Below, piece after piece: positions 33,997 to 42,048 of a stretch of 64,000 nt of DNA (position 1 is its first letter; each line of letters starts with the position of its first letter). Location: contig CAWKEY010000021.1 of NCBI GenBank assembly GCA_963848675.1, positions 124,001 through 188,000 on the forward strand, read 5' to 3'. The position numbers and the translations under genes are program-made. Source of the stretch: CAWKEY01 sp963848675. GTDB lineage: Bacteria > Pseudomonadota > Gammaproteobacteria > Methylococcales > Methylomonadaceae. The notes below the pieces were generated by a model, which saw only the letters and a program-made list of their open reading frames with translations, ran no database searches and had not been told where the DNA came from.

Positions 33997-34854
33997 TCAG
34001 GCTTCAAAAACCACAGACTGCCTCAATTTTTTCATCGCATTTTGTTCCAGCTGCCTGATTCTTTCAGCCGATACGCTATAGCGTTCGGCAAGCTCATGCA
34101 AAGTCGCCTTTTTCTCGGCCAGCCAACGGCTCGAAAGAATATCCAGGCTGCGCTCGTCAAGCTCCGCCATCGCTTCTGATAACAAATCCTGCTCGCGTCC
34201 TTCCCAGTCTGCATTTTCAAGCAGCACCGCAGGATCAGCGCCGTGCTGTTGCAGGTAACTGGCGGGATAGGCGTAACTGTCTTCAGCCGCATCATCGACA
34301 GGCATATCGAAAGCCATGTCCCGGTTATCCATGCGCTTTTCCATTTCGTAAACGGCGCTGACATCGACATCCAGATCTGTAGCGATCGCCACCGCCTCGT
34401 CATTGGATAACCAGCCCAGGTTTGGCTTGGATTTACGTAAATTAAAAAACAGTTTTCGCTGTGCCTTGGTGGTTGCAACCTTGACTATGCGCCAGTTTTT
34501 GATGACGTATTCATGAATTTCGGCTCTGATCCAGTGCACGGCAAAAGACACCAGGCGCACGCCGACAGCCGGATCAAAACGCTTGACGGCTTTCATCAAT
34601 CCGATATTGCCTTCCTGGATGATATCCGGCATGGGCAGACCATAACCGCTGTAACCTCTGGCAACATGGACGACAAAACGCAAATTTGCCATGACTAATT
34701 CCCTCGCTGCTGCCAAATCTCCGTGATCCTTAAAACGCAAGGCCAACTCGCGCTCTTCATCGGCACTCAATTTAGGCATTTGTCTGACTACATTTAAATA
34801 GGCATCAAATGTTCCGACCGACAAATTAACAGGTAATGCTAATGAGTTACTCAT
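33997..34854 (-). CDS. rpoH: RNA polymerase heat-shock sigma factor RpoH (sigma-32)
   Basis: RpoH directs RNA polymerase to heat-shock promoters. The 285-residue protein has sigma region 2 (NLRFVVHVARGYSGYGLPMPDIIQEGNIGLMKAVKRFDP and FAVHWIRAEI) and region 4 (LHELAERYSVSAERIRQLEQNAMKKL). It also has the RpoH box, here QRKLFFNLRKSK, between regions 2 and 3. It follows ftsX on the same strand, the common gammaproteobacterial order ftsY-ftsE-ftsX-rpoH. A perfect CIRCE operator lies 32-58 bp before the start codon, suggesting HrcA control of rpoH itself. Confidence 0.98.
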   Translation of the reverse strand: MSNSLALPVNLSVGTFDAYLNVVRQMPKLSADEERELALRFKDHGDLAAARELVMANLRFVVHVARGYSGYGLPMPDIIQEGNIGLMKAVKRFDPAVGVRLVSFAVHWIRAEIHEYVIKNWRIVKVATTKAQRKLFFNLRKSKPNLGWLSNDEAVAIATDLDVDVSAVYEMEKRMDNRDMAFDMPVDDAAEDSYAYPASYLQQHGADPAVLLENADWEGREQDLLSEAMAELDERSLDILSSRWLAEKKATLHELAERYSVSAERIRQLEQNAMKKLRQSVVFEA

Positions 34855-34885
34855 GATTTCCCCTTGTTATAAACTTGACTTGATT

Positions 34886-34912
34886 TTAGCACTCTGCAAA
34901 TAAGAGTGCTAA
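34886..34912. promoter_or_regulatory. CIRCE operator (HrcA-binding site) upstream of rpoH
   Basis: TTAGCACTC-N9-GAGTGCTAA, a perfect match to the CIRCE inverted repeat bound by the HrcA repressor. It lies in the 79-bp gap between ftsX and rpoH, 32 bp before the rpoH ATG, so the repressor would act on an rpoH-specific promoter or leader. hrcA itself is not in the window. Confidence 0.9.
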
Positions 34913-34933
34913 TGATTTTCCAAGTTCAAGCCT

Positions 34934-36022
34934 CTACTCGGGTTTCAATTGTTGAAGCTGATAACACAGCACAGTCCAGGCTCCCAGGATGCTCAGTAAC
35001 GATGACATGGCCAGGAGCGCGAATGTTTCGGTGTAACTCAGAAACAGTAACTGAAAAGACCCATCATACAAACCAGAGAGTTTTTCCACCGGCTGCCTTA
35101 GAATCAGCATCATCACGGTGACAATAAACCAGGCCGCTACGCCGGACAAAAAGCCCAACCAGAAACCGCCATACAAAAATGGCCGCTGAATGAAAGCATT
35201 GGTCGCGCCCACTAATTTGGCAATCACAACTTCTTCACGGCGATTGTGCAATTCCAGGCGGATGGTATTACCGGCAATAAACAATACCGCGACACCTAAA
35301 AGTGAGCTTAGTAAGATGCCGCCGCGCCGCGCCACCTCCATGAATGACTGTAGCCGCTTTACCCATTGCATATCCATTTGCGCAAAATCGACTTCAACTG
35401 ACCGCTTAAGCGTTTCGTGCAGATTCTCAAGCTCCACACCATCTTTCAAGCTATTTTTAGGCACAACCTGAATGACGATAGGAAGCGGGTTTTTTTCCAG
35501 CGCTTTTAGGGCATCACCAAAACCGCTGTGCGCCTCAAATTCCTGCAAGGCTTGTTCCTTGGTAAAGACAGTGACTTCCTGAATGTTTGGGTTCTGCCTA
35601 ATGCTGTCGGCCAGTTTATTGGCACTGGAATCCGACACTTCATCCCTGAGAAATAAGGAGATTTGATTGCTTGTCTCCAGACTTCCCGTCAACTGCTGGA
35701 GATTGGCCACCACTATATAAAAACCGCTGGCCAATGAAATAGCAATTGCCAGCACTGCGATGGTCATGATCGACGTAAACGGTGCATCGACTAATTTACC
35801 CAAACTGGAAAACAGGGCATGTGCATGTAGATCTAAATAAGCATGCATCTTATCGGCCAAATTGCCGCCGGAGACCTGAGTTTGCGGACAGTCTTGTTTG
35901 ACCTGGTTTGCATTTTGGTTTTTTTTGTATTGCCTGGCATGTGCTGCCAGCGGCTTGCCCTGATTTGCGTCCTCTTTTAACAAATCACTTAAAAAACCTG
36001 CCTTCTTTTTATTGCTTTTCAT
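34934..36022 (-). CDS. ftsX: Cell division protein FtsX
   Basis: FtsX is the membrane half of the FtsEX ABC-type complex that activates septal peptidoglycan hydrolases. The 362-residue protein has a long basic N-terminal cytoplasmic tail (about 75 residues) and a first membrane segment (IMTIAVLAIAISLASGFYIVV). A periplasmic domain follows (QISLFLRDEVSDSSANKLADSI through EVDFAQMDMQWV), then three more membrane segments. It starts 4 nt after the ftsE stop and is co-transcribed with it. Confidence 0.96.
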   Translation of the reverse strand: MKSNKKKAGFLSDLLKEDANQGKPLAAHARQYKKNQNANQVKQDCPQTQVSGGNLADKMHAYLDLHAHALFSSLGKLVDAPFTSIMTIAVLAIAISLASGFYIVVANLQQLTGSLETSNQISLFLRDEVSDSSANKLADSIRQNPNIQEVTVFTKEQALQEFEAHSGFGDALKALEKNPLPIVIQVVPKNSLKDGVELENLHETLKRSVEVDFAQMDMQWVKRLQSFMEVARRGGILLSSLLGVAVLFIAGNTIRLELHNRREEVVIAKLVGATNAFIQRPFLYGGFWLGFLSGVAAWFIVTVMMLILRQPVEKLSGLYDGSFQLLFLSYTETFALLAMSSLLSILGAWTVLCYQLQQLKPE

Positions 36023-36025
36023 TGT

Positions 36026-36682
36026 TTAACTCGCAATCAGTTGCCCATGATCGAGCTTTAAGACACGCCGATTCATTTGTGTAATCAGGGAAATATCGTG
36101 CGATGCAATCAATACCGTGACCCCCACCTGCTGAAACTGTTCGAACAGTTTCATGATTTCCGCTGACAGCTCAGGATCCAGGTTACCGGTCGGCTCGTCG
36201 GCTAAAATCATTGGCGGTTTATTGACGACGGCTCTGGCAATTCCGACCCGCTGTTGTTCGCCGCCTGAAAGGGTCATCGGGTATTTTCTTTCTTTACCCA
36301 GCAATCCCACCTTGTCCAGGGCTGCACGAACCCGGCGAGCGATTTCGTGATGCCCGTAACCGGCAATCACCAACGGCAGCGCCACGTTATCAAAAACGGT
36401 CCTGTCCTGCAGCAGTTTATAATCCTGAAAGATCATACCCATTTTTCTGCGTATGAAGGGAATCTGTCTGTCGCCGGCATGATTGAGACTCTGGCCCTCC
36501 AATAAAATCTGTCCGCGGCTGCAACGTTCTATGACGGCAATCAGCTTCAATAACGTACTTTTGCCCGCCCCTGAATGACCGGTCAAAAAAGCCATTTCGC
36601 CATGCCGCAAATGAAAACTGACATTACGCAAGACGTCACCCACTTCGGGATAATGCTTGCTGACACTATCAAACTTTAACAT
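36026..36682 (-). CDS. ftsE: Cell division ATP-binding protein FtsE
   Basis: ATPase of the FtsEX complex, 218 residues. Walker A is GHSGAGKST (residues 36-44), the Q-loop is MIFQDYKLL, the ABC signature is LSGGEQQRVGIARAV, and Walker B is MILADEPTGNLDP. It lies 8 nt after the ctaA-ftsY fusion gene and 4 nt before ftsX, in one operon. Confidence 0.98.
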   Translation of the reverse strand: MLKFDSVSKHYPEVGDVLRNVSFHLRHGEMAFLTGHSGAGKSTLLKLIAVIERCSRGQILLEGQSLNHAGDRQIPFIRRKMGMIFQDYKLLQDRTVFDNVALPLVIAGYGHHEIARRVRAALDKVGLLGKERKYPMTLSGGEQQRVGIARAVVNKPPMILADEPTGNLDPELSAEIMKLFEQFQQVGVTVLIASHDISLITQMNRRVLKLDHGQLIAS

Positions 36683-36690
36683 AGTTTTTA

Positions 36691-38670
36691 TTAGTCGTTG
36701 ACGAACAAAGCGTTAACAAAATTTTCTGCATCAAAATCCTGCAAATCATCAATACCTTCACCTATACCTATATAACGGATAGGAATACCAAATTGTTTTG
36801 CCAAGGCAAAAATGACACCGCCTTTCGCCGTGCCATCCAGCTTGGTCAGCACCAGCCCGGTTAAAGTAACCGCTTCATTAAACAGCTTGGCCTGCGACAA
36901 GGCGTTTTGGCCTGTGCCTGCATCCAGCACCAGCAAGACTTCATGCGGCGCGCTTGCATCCAGCTTGGCCATGATCCGTTTTACTTTCTTCAGTTCATCC
37001 ATTAAATGAGATTTGGTATGCAAACGGCCGGCAGTATCGGCAATCAACACATCGATGCCTTTTGCCTGCGCGGACTGGACACCGTCATAGATAACCGAGG
37101 CTGAATCTGCCCCCGTATGCTGCGCCACCACCGCGATATTATTACGCTCGCCCCAGGTTTGCAATTGCTCGACAGCCGCTGCCCTAAATGTATCACCGGC
37201 CGCCAGCATAACGCTGTGACCCTGTGCCTGCAAACGTTTGGCCAGTTTACCAATCGTGGTGGTTTTGCCCGCACCATTGACGCCAACGACTAAAATAACA
37301 AAAGGCGACTCCTGCTTGGGAATGTGCAAGGGCTTGCTGCAGGGTTTGAGCATACTGAGCAATTCCTGCTTTAAAGCCGCAGTTAGCGCATCGCTGTCAT
37401 TTAATTGGCGCCGTTCCACACTATCGGTCAAGCGCTTGATAATGTCCGTGGTGGCATCCACACCTACATCGGCCATTAACAAACTAGCTTCGATGTCTTC
37501 AAGCAAATCGCGGCTGATTGCTTTTTGTCCCAGCGGAATTGCGGCCAATACGCCGCCCAGTCCGGTGCGGGTTTTCTTCAGTTGCGTTTTAAGACGTAAA
37601 TAAAGCGACTCGGGGGCCGGTTCTACATATATCTCTTCCGCCACTACTTCCCGTTGCGGGGCAAGCACTAGTTCTGGCTGCAGCCTTTCCTGATAGCCGA
37701 AGCGGCTATAGAATCTGATCGCAATCAAAGGCAGCATTAATAATGCAGCGATAGCGTTGTGCGCCACCCCGCTCCATAACGGCATGCCCAGTTTGACGCT
37801 GATAATGCCTAGGCTTATCTGAATAAACAGCAGCACACTCAACCATAAACCGGCTCGTCTTTGCGATTTTGGCGCATGTGCCGATGTCGCACTCAACATG
37901 ACGGCGCTGAGCAGGACAAAACAAACCAGCGCGCCCACTCTATGCAGACTGTGCGCAGCCACTTGCGCAGTAAACGAGATGACGCCGGTATACCCGGTGA
38001 ACAAGCCGTTAAATAAATTCAGCGCCGTCTGATAATCGGCCTCAGGCCACCAGAAGCCGTTGCACTGGGGGAAGCCGGTGCAGGCCAGGGCCGCATAATT
38101 GCTGCTGACCCAGCCACCCAAAACGATCTGCAAGAACAGAACCAGCAAGGCAACGTTGGCAAAAACGCCAAGTCCCGCCTTGGGTTTTATGCTGACGATT
38201 TCAGGATTTGCGCGCAGATACAACCAAAACAGTAGCCAAAAAGTCACCATGCCCAGCACAAGATGACCCGTTACGACAATAGGCATCACCTGCATTTTCA
38301 CGGCCCACATGCCTAAAGCCGCCTGCAAGGCAACTATAAACACCAGCCCGGCTGAAGCCGCTACCGCCGCCGGCCGGCAATGTTTTTCGCGCCAGGAAGT
38401 CAGTGCCAGCAACAAGATCATGATTCCCAGCACAGACGCCAGATAACGATGACTCATTTCCTTCCAGGCCTTGCCGGTATCCAGTGGCTTGTCGGGAAAC
38501 GCCTGCATGGCCTGCGCTTTGAAATCGGCACTATCACTAATGATGGCCTGTCCGTAACAACCAGGCCAGTCAGGACAGCCCAGACCAGCACCGGATAAAC
38601 GCACGTAGGCGCCTACTATGATAACTATTAACGCTAAAACAACGCTTAAGAGTGTTATTTTTCTAAACAT
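36691..38670 (-). CDS. ctaA-ftsY: Fusion of heme A synthase (CtaA) and SRP receptor GTPase (FtsY)
   Basis: One uninterrupted 659-residue frame. Residues 1-325 are a complete CtaA/COX15: eight membrane segments, heme-binding histidines H74, H136, H243 and H304, and the cysteine pairs C32/C38 and C197/C203. CtaA oxidises heme O to heme A. Residues 326-356 form a short acidic linker (EVVAEEIYVEPAPE). Residues 357-659 are the NG domain of FtsY: helical N domain, G1 GVNGAGKTT (463-471), TFRAAAVEQL, DTAGRL (545-550) and TKLDG (609-613). FtsY docks ribosome-SRP complexes at the membrane. CtaA has a cytoplasmic C-terminus, so topology allows the fusion. The order SCO-like/surf1 before and ftsE/ftsX after fits both halves. 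Confidence 0.92.
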   Translation of the reverse strand: MFRKITLLSVVLALIVIIVGAYVRLSGAGLGCPDWPGCYGQAIISDSADFKAQAMQAFPDKPLDTGKAWKEMSHRYLASVLGIMILLLALTSWREKHCRPAAVAASAGLVFIVALQAALGMWAVKMQVMPIVVTGHLVLGMVTFWLLFWLYLRANPEIVSIKPKAGLGVFANVALLVLFLQIVLGGWVSSNYAALACTGFPQCNGFWWPEADYQTALNLFNGLFTGYTGVISFTAQVAAHSLHRVGALVCFVLLSAVMLSATSAHAPKSQRRAGLWLSVLLFIQISLGIISVKLGMPLWSGVAHNAIAALLMLPLIAIRFYSRFGYQERLQPELVLAPQREVVAEEIYVEPAPESLYLRLKTQLKKTRTGLGGVLAAIPLGQKAISRDLLEDIEASLLMADVGVDATTDIIKRLTDSVERRQLNDSDALTAALKQELLSMLKPCSKPLHIPKQESPFVILVVGVNGAGKTTTIGKLAKRLQAQGHSVMLAAGDTFRAAAVEQLQTWGERNNIAVVAQHTGADSASVIYDGVQSAQAKGIDVLIADTAGRLHTKSHLMDELKKVKRIMAKLDASAPHEVLLVLDAGTGQNALSQAKLFNEAVTLTGLVLTKLDGTAKGGVIFALAKQFGIPIRYIGIGEGIDDLQDFDAENFVNALFVND

Positions 38671-38680
38671 GTTATTGCCA

Positions 38681-39277
38681 TTAACCGATTTGTGAAATTC
38701 TCAGAAGATGCATGAGATCATTTTTTACTTCATAGGGGTCGAAGCCCGGCTCATACTGCATCATTAAATTGCCCAAGGGGTCCATTAAAAAAAGCATACC
38801 TTCCGGCACATTACCCTGTCTGATTTCGGTCATTTTTTTGACCACAGCAGCGCTGGGCTTAACCCTTAATAATCGCGTATCGTCACGCCACCATTGAGCG
38901 GCAGTTTCAGGGGCAACGTCATTAAAAACAAGGACAACGCGCCGGGTGCGCGTCAACTCTTTACTTAACATCAACTGGATTTGTTTGGTCTTATGAATCG
39001 CCTCAAGACACAATTGACTGCATCCCGGCACCGGAATCACATTGATAATCAGCCAGTGCCCGGACAGTTGATCCATGTTATCCGAGCTAAACTGATCAAA
39101 GCCGGTAAAATCAGAGCGTTGAGTGGTGACTATCGGCGTAATCAATTCGCCGTGATTAGTTCTGCCTTTCAACAGTCCGGGATTTTGCTTTAATCCCCAG
39201 GCGATCAGGAAGGGAACGATGGACATGCCAAAAATAATCAGAATTAACAGGCGATTTTTTTTCTGTTGCTGAGTCAT
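38681..39277 (-). CDS. SCO1/SenC-like oxidase assembly protein
   Basis: A 198-residue protein with one N-terminal membrane anchor (LLILIIFGMSIVPFLIAWGL) and a periplasmic thioredoxin-like domain. The CxxxC motif GCSQLC (about residue 90) corresponds to the copper-binding cysteines of SCO proteins, which deliver copper to CuA of cytochrome oxidase. The conserved SCO histidine is not obvious, so copper binding may be altered. Such small proteins usually stand between surf1 and ctaA, as here. It overlaps surf1 by 4 nt and lies 10 nt before the fusion gene. Confidence 0.75.
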   Translation of the reverse strand: MTQQQKKNRLLILIIFGMSIVPFLIAWGLKQNPGLLKGRTNHGELITPIVTTQRSDFTGFDQFSSDNMDQLSGHWLIINVIPVPGCSQLCLEAIHKTKQIQLMLSKELTRTRRVVLVFNDVAPETAAQWWRDDTRLLRVKPSAAVVKKMTEIRQGNVPEGMLFLMDPLGNLMMQYEPGFDPYEVKNDLMHLLRISQIG

Positions 39278-40005
39278 TGTTTCTTGAAACTATACCAAAA
39301 AAATAGAATTGTAAGCGTCAACGCCAAGCCAAACCACTGCAGTGCATAGGCTATGTGTTGTTCTGGCGGCATGACAGTAGCTGTCTGCCATTCGCGTTTA
39401 AAACCGTCGGCTAAATCTTTATCCAGTTCAACCTGGAATGGCAATAATGCATAGCCTAATTTCTTGGCCAGCATTTCACTGTCAGCCACTTGTACCAGCG
39501 ATGGCCAGCCATCACCGGGTATCTCAGCACCCGCGAGTTTTATACCCACAACAGGGAAATAATTTATGCGGCCGGTAAGCGTTGTTTCAAGAGTATGAAT
39601 CGGTAAGTCGGGCAATATTAAACGATTCCGGTTTACAGGTACCCAGCCTCTATTGATTAAAACTGCCTGTTCTGTGCCCTGCACCAAAAATGGAGTCAAT
39701 ATATAATAACCGGCTTTGCCCTCACTAATTTGATTATCCAGCAAAAATTGATGTGCTGGATCGTACTGACCGGTAATTTCCACTCTTCTATAGCGCAGCG
39801 CCTCGGCATCGGCAGCAATCGCTGCAGTAAAATCCAGGACGTCACTCGCTGCTCTCTGCTGTTGCTGCTGAATTAATTCCCGCTTCGCTTCCGCACGGCC
39901 TAATTGCCAGTTGCCTAGTGCCAACAACACCGGCAGCAGACACAGATACGCCAGCGTTGGCGCCATTTCCAATCGTAATGTACGATTGCCTATCTTTATA
40001 AGCAT
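39274..40005 (-). CDS. SURF1 family cytochrome oxidase biogenesis protein
   Basis: A 243-residue protein with the SURF1 layout: an N-terminal membrane segment (TLAYLCLLPVLLALGNWQLGRAEAKRELI), the periplasmic domain (RYRRVEITGQYDPAHQFLLDN, AGYYILTPF, AVLINRGWVPVNR), and a C-terminal membrane segment (AYALQWFGLALTLTILFFWY). SURF1 helps insert heme a into subunit I. The frame is open to 40155, but the ATG at 40005 matches the family start. Confidence 0.9.
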   Translation of the reverse strand: MLIKIGNRTLRLEMAPTLAYLCLLPVLLALGNWQLGRAEAKRELIQQQQQRAASDVLDFTAAIAADAEALRYRRVEITGQYDPAHQFLLDNQISEGKAGYYILTPFLVQGTEQAVLINRGWVPVNRNRLILPDLPIHTLETTLTGRINYFPVVGIKLAGAEIPGDGWPSLVQVADSEMLAKKLGYALLPFQVELDKDLADGFKREWQTATVMPPEQHIAYALQWFGLALTLTILFFWYSFKKQ

Positions 40006-40083
40006 ACTTTTTTTATTTACCCTATTGGCACAGACACCTGAATAACCGAGAATACCAGCTCTTCTTGCCAGCGTTATGACATC

Positions 40084-40341
40084 ATGATTATAAAAAGCAT
40101 CATAATTATTGCCTTTGTTCTGATCATTATCAGCCTCGGTTCCGCTTTGTTTCATCTAGTCAAACACAAAGGCCAGCAACAATCGGAAAAGACCGTCAAA
40201 GCACTGACTGTTCGGATTACCCTTTCACTCATTTTGTTTATTTTCATTTTCATCGCATTTGCCACAGGTATTTTCAAACCCCATGGACTCGGCGTGCACA
40301 TGAATATGCCCAAAGCGACACAGCCCGGCCCTGTTAAATAA
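40084..40341 (+). CDS. DUF2909 twin-transmembrane protein
   Basis: An 85-residue protein with two membrane segments, residues 4-24 and 46-64. It matches the small DUF2909 proteins often encoded, on the opposite strand, between cytochrome oxidase subunit III and surf1. An assembly role is assumed from context only. Confidence 0.8.
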   Translation: MIIKSIIIIAFVLIIISLGSALFHLVKHKGQQQSEKTVKALTVRITLSLILFIFIFIAFATGIFKPHGLGVHMNMPKATQPGPVK

Positions 40342-40370
40342 TTCACCCGGCGGCCGGCGGGACAACCGGC

Positions 40371-40406
40371 AAAAAAAAAGCGCTGCCTGTTAAGCAGCGC
40401 TTTTTT
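40371..40406. terminator. Bidirectional terminator between the DUF2909 gene and ctaE
   Basis: Stem GCGCTGC / GCAGCGC with a 7-nt loop, flanked by nine As and six Ts. It serves the rightward DUF2909 gene and the leftward oxidase operon. Confidence 0.88.
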
Positions 40407-40423
40407 GACCCTGTCTGTTATGC

Positions 40424-41287
40424 CTACATCAAGTAGACGAATACAAACAAGCCCAGCCAAACCACGTCAACAAAGTGCCAGTACCAGGCCGCGGCCTCGA
40501 AGGCAAAGTGATTTTCTGGTTTAAAGTGACCCTTCCAGCTACGGAACAATACCACACTTAGAATGATTGCGCCGATGCACACATGCAAACCGTGGAAACC
40601 TGTCAACATAAAGAAGGTAGAACCATAAATACCAGAGCCTAAGGTCAGACCCATTTCGGTATACGCTTCATGATATTCAAAAGCCTGAAAGGCAACGAAC
40701 AGAAAGCCCAAGACTACTGTCGCAATCAGTCCCTGTATCAACTGTTCGCGTTTTTTTGCCAGCAAGCCGTGGTGAGCCCAGGTGCAGGTTACGCCGCTGC
40801 TTAGCAGAATCAGGGTGTTCAGAAAAGGCAGACCCCAGGCACCCATTTCTTCAAATTCGCCGCCAACATTGCCCGGGCCATTGGTGGGCCAGGTTGCGGT
40901 ATAGGACGGCCACAACAATTCCCTGGTGGCTGCGCCGGTGCCTTCGCCGCCCAACCAGGGCACAGACAAGTTACGGGTGTACCAGAGCGTACCAAAAAAT
41001 ACCGCGAAGAACATGATTTCTGAAAAAATAAACCACATCATACCCATGCGATAGGAGATACCTACCTGAGTATTGTACATACCGGACTCGCTTTCCCCCG
41101 CTTGCAAGGTAAACCAGCCCGCCAGCATGACAATAAATATCACCAGCCCCATGATCATCCAGGCCGGGCCAACAGATGAGCCGTTTAAATAATTTGCAAA
41201 TCCAGCCAGCATACAAAGCAAACCAGCAGTACCAATGACCGGCCAGGTCGCTTTATGCGGAATGTAATAAGCGTTATTAGTAGACAT
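40424..41287 (-). CDS. ctaE: Cytochrome c oxidase subunit III
   Basis: A 287-residue, seven-helix subunit without redox centres that supports the stability of the aa3 oxidase. It has the N-terminal YYIPHKATWPVIGT, EIMFFAVFFGTLWYTRNL, the family signature LTGFHGLHVCIGAIIL, and the end AAWYWHFVDVVWLGLFVFVYLM. It is the last gene of the ctaC-D-small-G-E operon, 12 nt after ctaG. Confidence 0.97.
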   Translation of the reverse strand: MSTNNAYYIPHKATWPVIGTAGLLCMLAGFANYLNGSSVGPAWMIMGLVIFIVMLAGWFTLQAGESESGMYNTQVGISYRMGMMWFIFSEIMFFAVFFGTLWYTRNLSVPWLGGEGTGAATRELLWPSYTATWPTNGPGNVGGEFEEMGAWGLPFLNTLILLSSGVTCTWAHHGLLAKKREQLIQGLIATVVLGFLFVAFQAFEYHEAYTEMGLTLGSGIYGSTFFMLTGFHGLHVCIGAIILSVVLFRSWKGHFKPENHFAFEAAAWYWHFVDVVWLGLFVFVYLM

Positions 41288-41299
41288 AACCTTCCCCTT

Positions 41300-41845
41300 T
41301 TATTTTTTTACTGATCGCTCAGTATTGTCAAAAAATGTGTATGCAAGCGTAATTGTTTTGTATTTGTCAGGCAACTTAGGATCAACAACAAAACGCACCG
41401 GCATGGTTTTGCCTTCGTGCGCCTGAAACGTCTGTTGCGTAAAACAAAAACACTCGGTTTTTTTAAAATATTCGGCAGCAAGACCAGGCGATATGCTTGG
41501 AATGGCCTGAGCAGTCATTACTTTATCGGTCTGGTTTTCAGCATAAAAATTCACCGTATAGTATTCACCCGGATGAATCTTCAATTTTTTGGTTTCCGCA
41601 CGAAACACCATCGGTGTAGATTCATTTAGCGAGACCATAAATTCGACGGTAATTTCTCGATTCTTGTCTACTGCGTAGCCAACCTCTTTGACTGCGGCTG
41701 CTTCAACTTTGCCATTGATGCCGGTAATGTCGCACAAAACATCATAGAGCGGCACCAGCGCATAACCAAAACCAAACATGCCCACCGCAACAAAAAACAA
41801 TATCCGCACCAGCTTGGCATTTTTTTCCCGGGAGCCTGCGTTCAT
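41300..41845 (-). CDS. ctaG: Cytochrome c oxidase assembly protein CtaG/Cox11
   Basis: Cox11 delivers copper to the CuB site of subunit I. The 181-residue protein has one N-terminal membrane segment (ILFFVAVGMFGFGYALVPLYDVLCDITGING) and a periplasmic domain with the copper-binding motif KKTECFCFTQQ, followed by MPVRFVVDPKLP. Its ATG overlaps the stop of a 32-residue membrane protein by 4 nt. Confidence 0.96.
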   Translation of the reverse strand: MNAGSREKNAKLVRILFFVAVGMFGFGYALVPLYDVLCDITGINGKVEAAAVKEVGYAVDKNREITVEFMVSLNESTPMVFRAETKKLKIHPGEYYTVNFYAENQTDKVMTAQAIPSISPGLAAEYFKKTECFCFTQQTFQAHEGKTMPVRFVVDPKLPDKYKTITLAYTFFDNTERSVKK

Positions 41846-41940
41846 TGGGACAGCGCTCTTAAAACTGCAAACACATAAATAACGGCCGCAACCGCAACCA
41901 ATACCAATGCTGTCAGAATATTTTTGTGTTTAGTATTCAT
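41842..41940 (-). CDS. Small one-helix membrane protein between ctaD and ctaG
   Basis: A 32-residue frame, MNTKHKNILTALVLVAVAA through LRALSQ, consisting of a short basic head and a single membrane helix. Its stop overlaps the ctaG start as ATGA, which implies translational coupling. Very small proteins at this position are known in other proteobacterial oxidase operons. It is too short for family assignment by eye, but size, topology and coupling support it as a real gene. Confidence 0.65.
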   Translation of the reverse strand: MNTKHKNILTALVLVAVAAVIYVFAVLRALSQ

Positions 41941-42048
41941 ATTTCACCTGATACCCAAACCGGTCTGGCCAGGTATCTTTTAGCGTGTTGTTACCTGATG
42001 GCTGTAGGCAGACTGCTTGCTCGGAAACAGCCTGCCTGTTAACCACGC

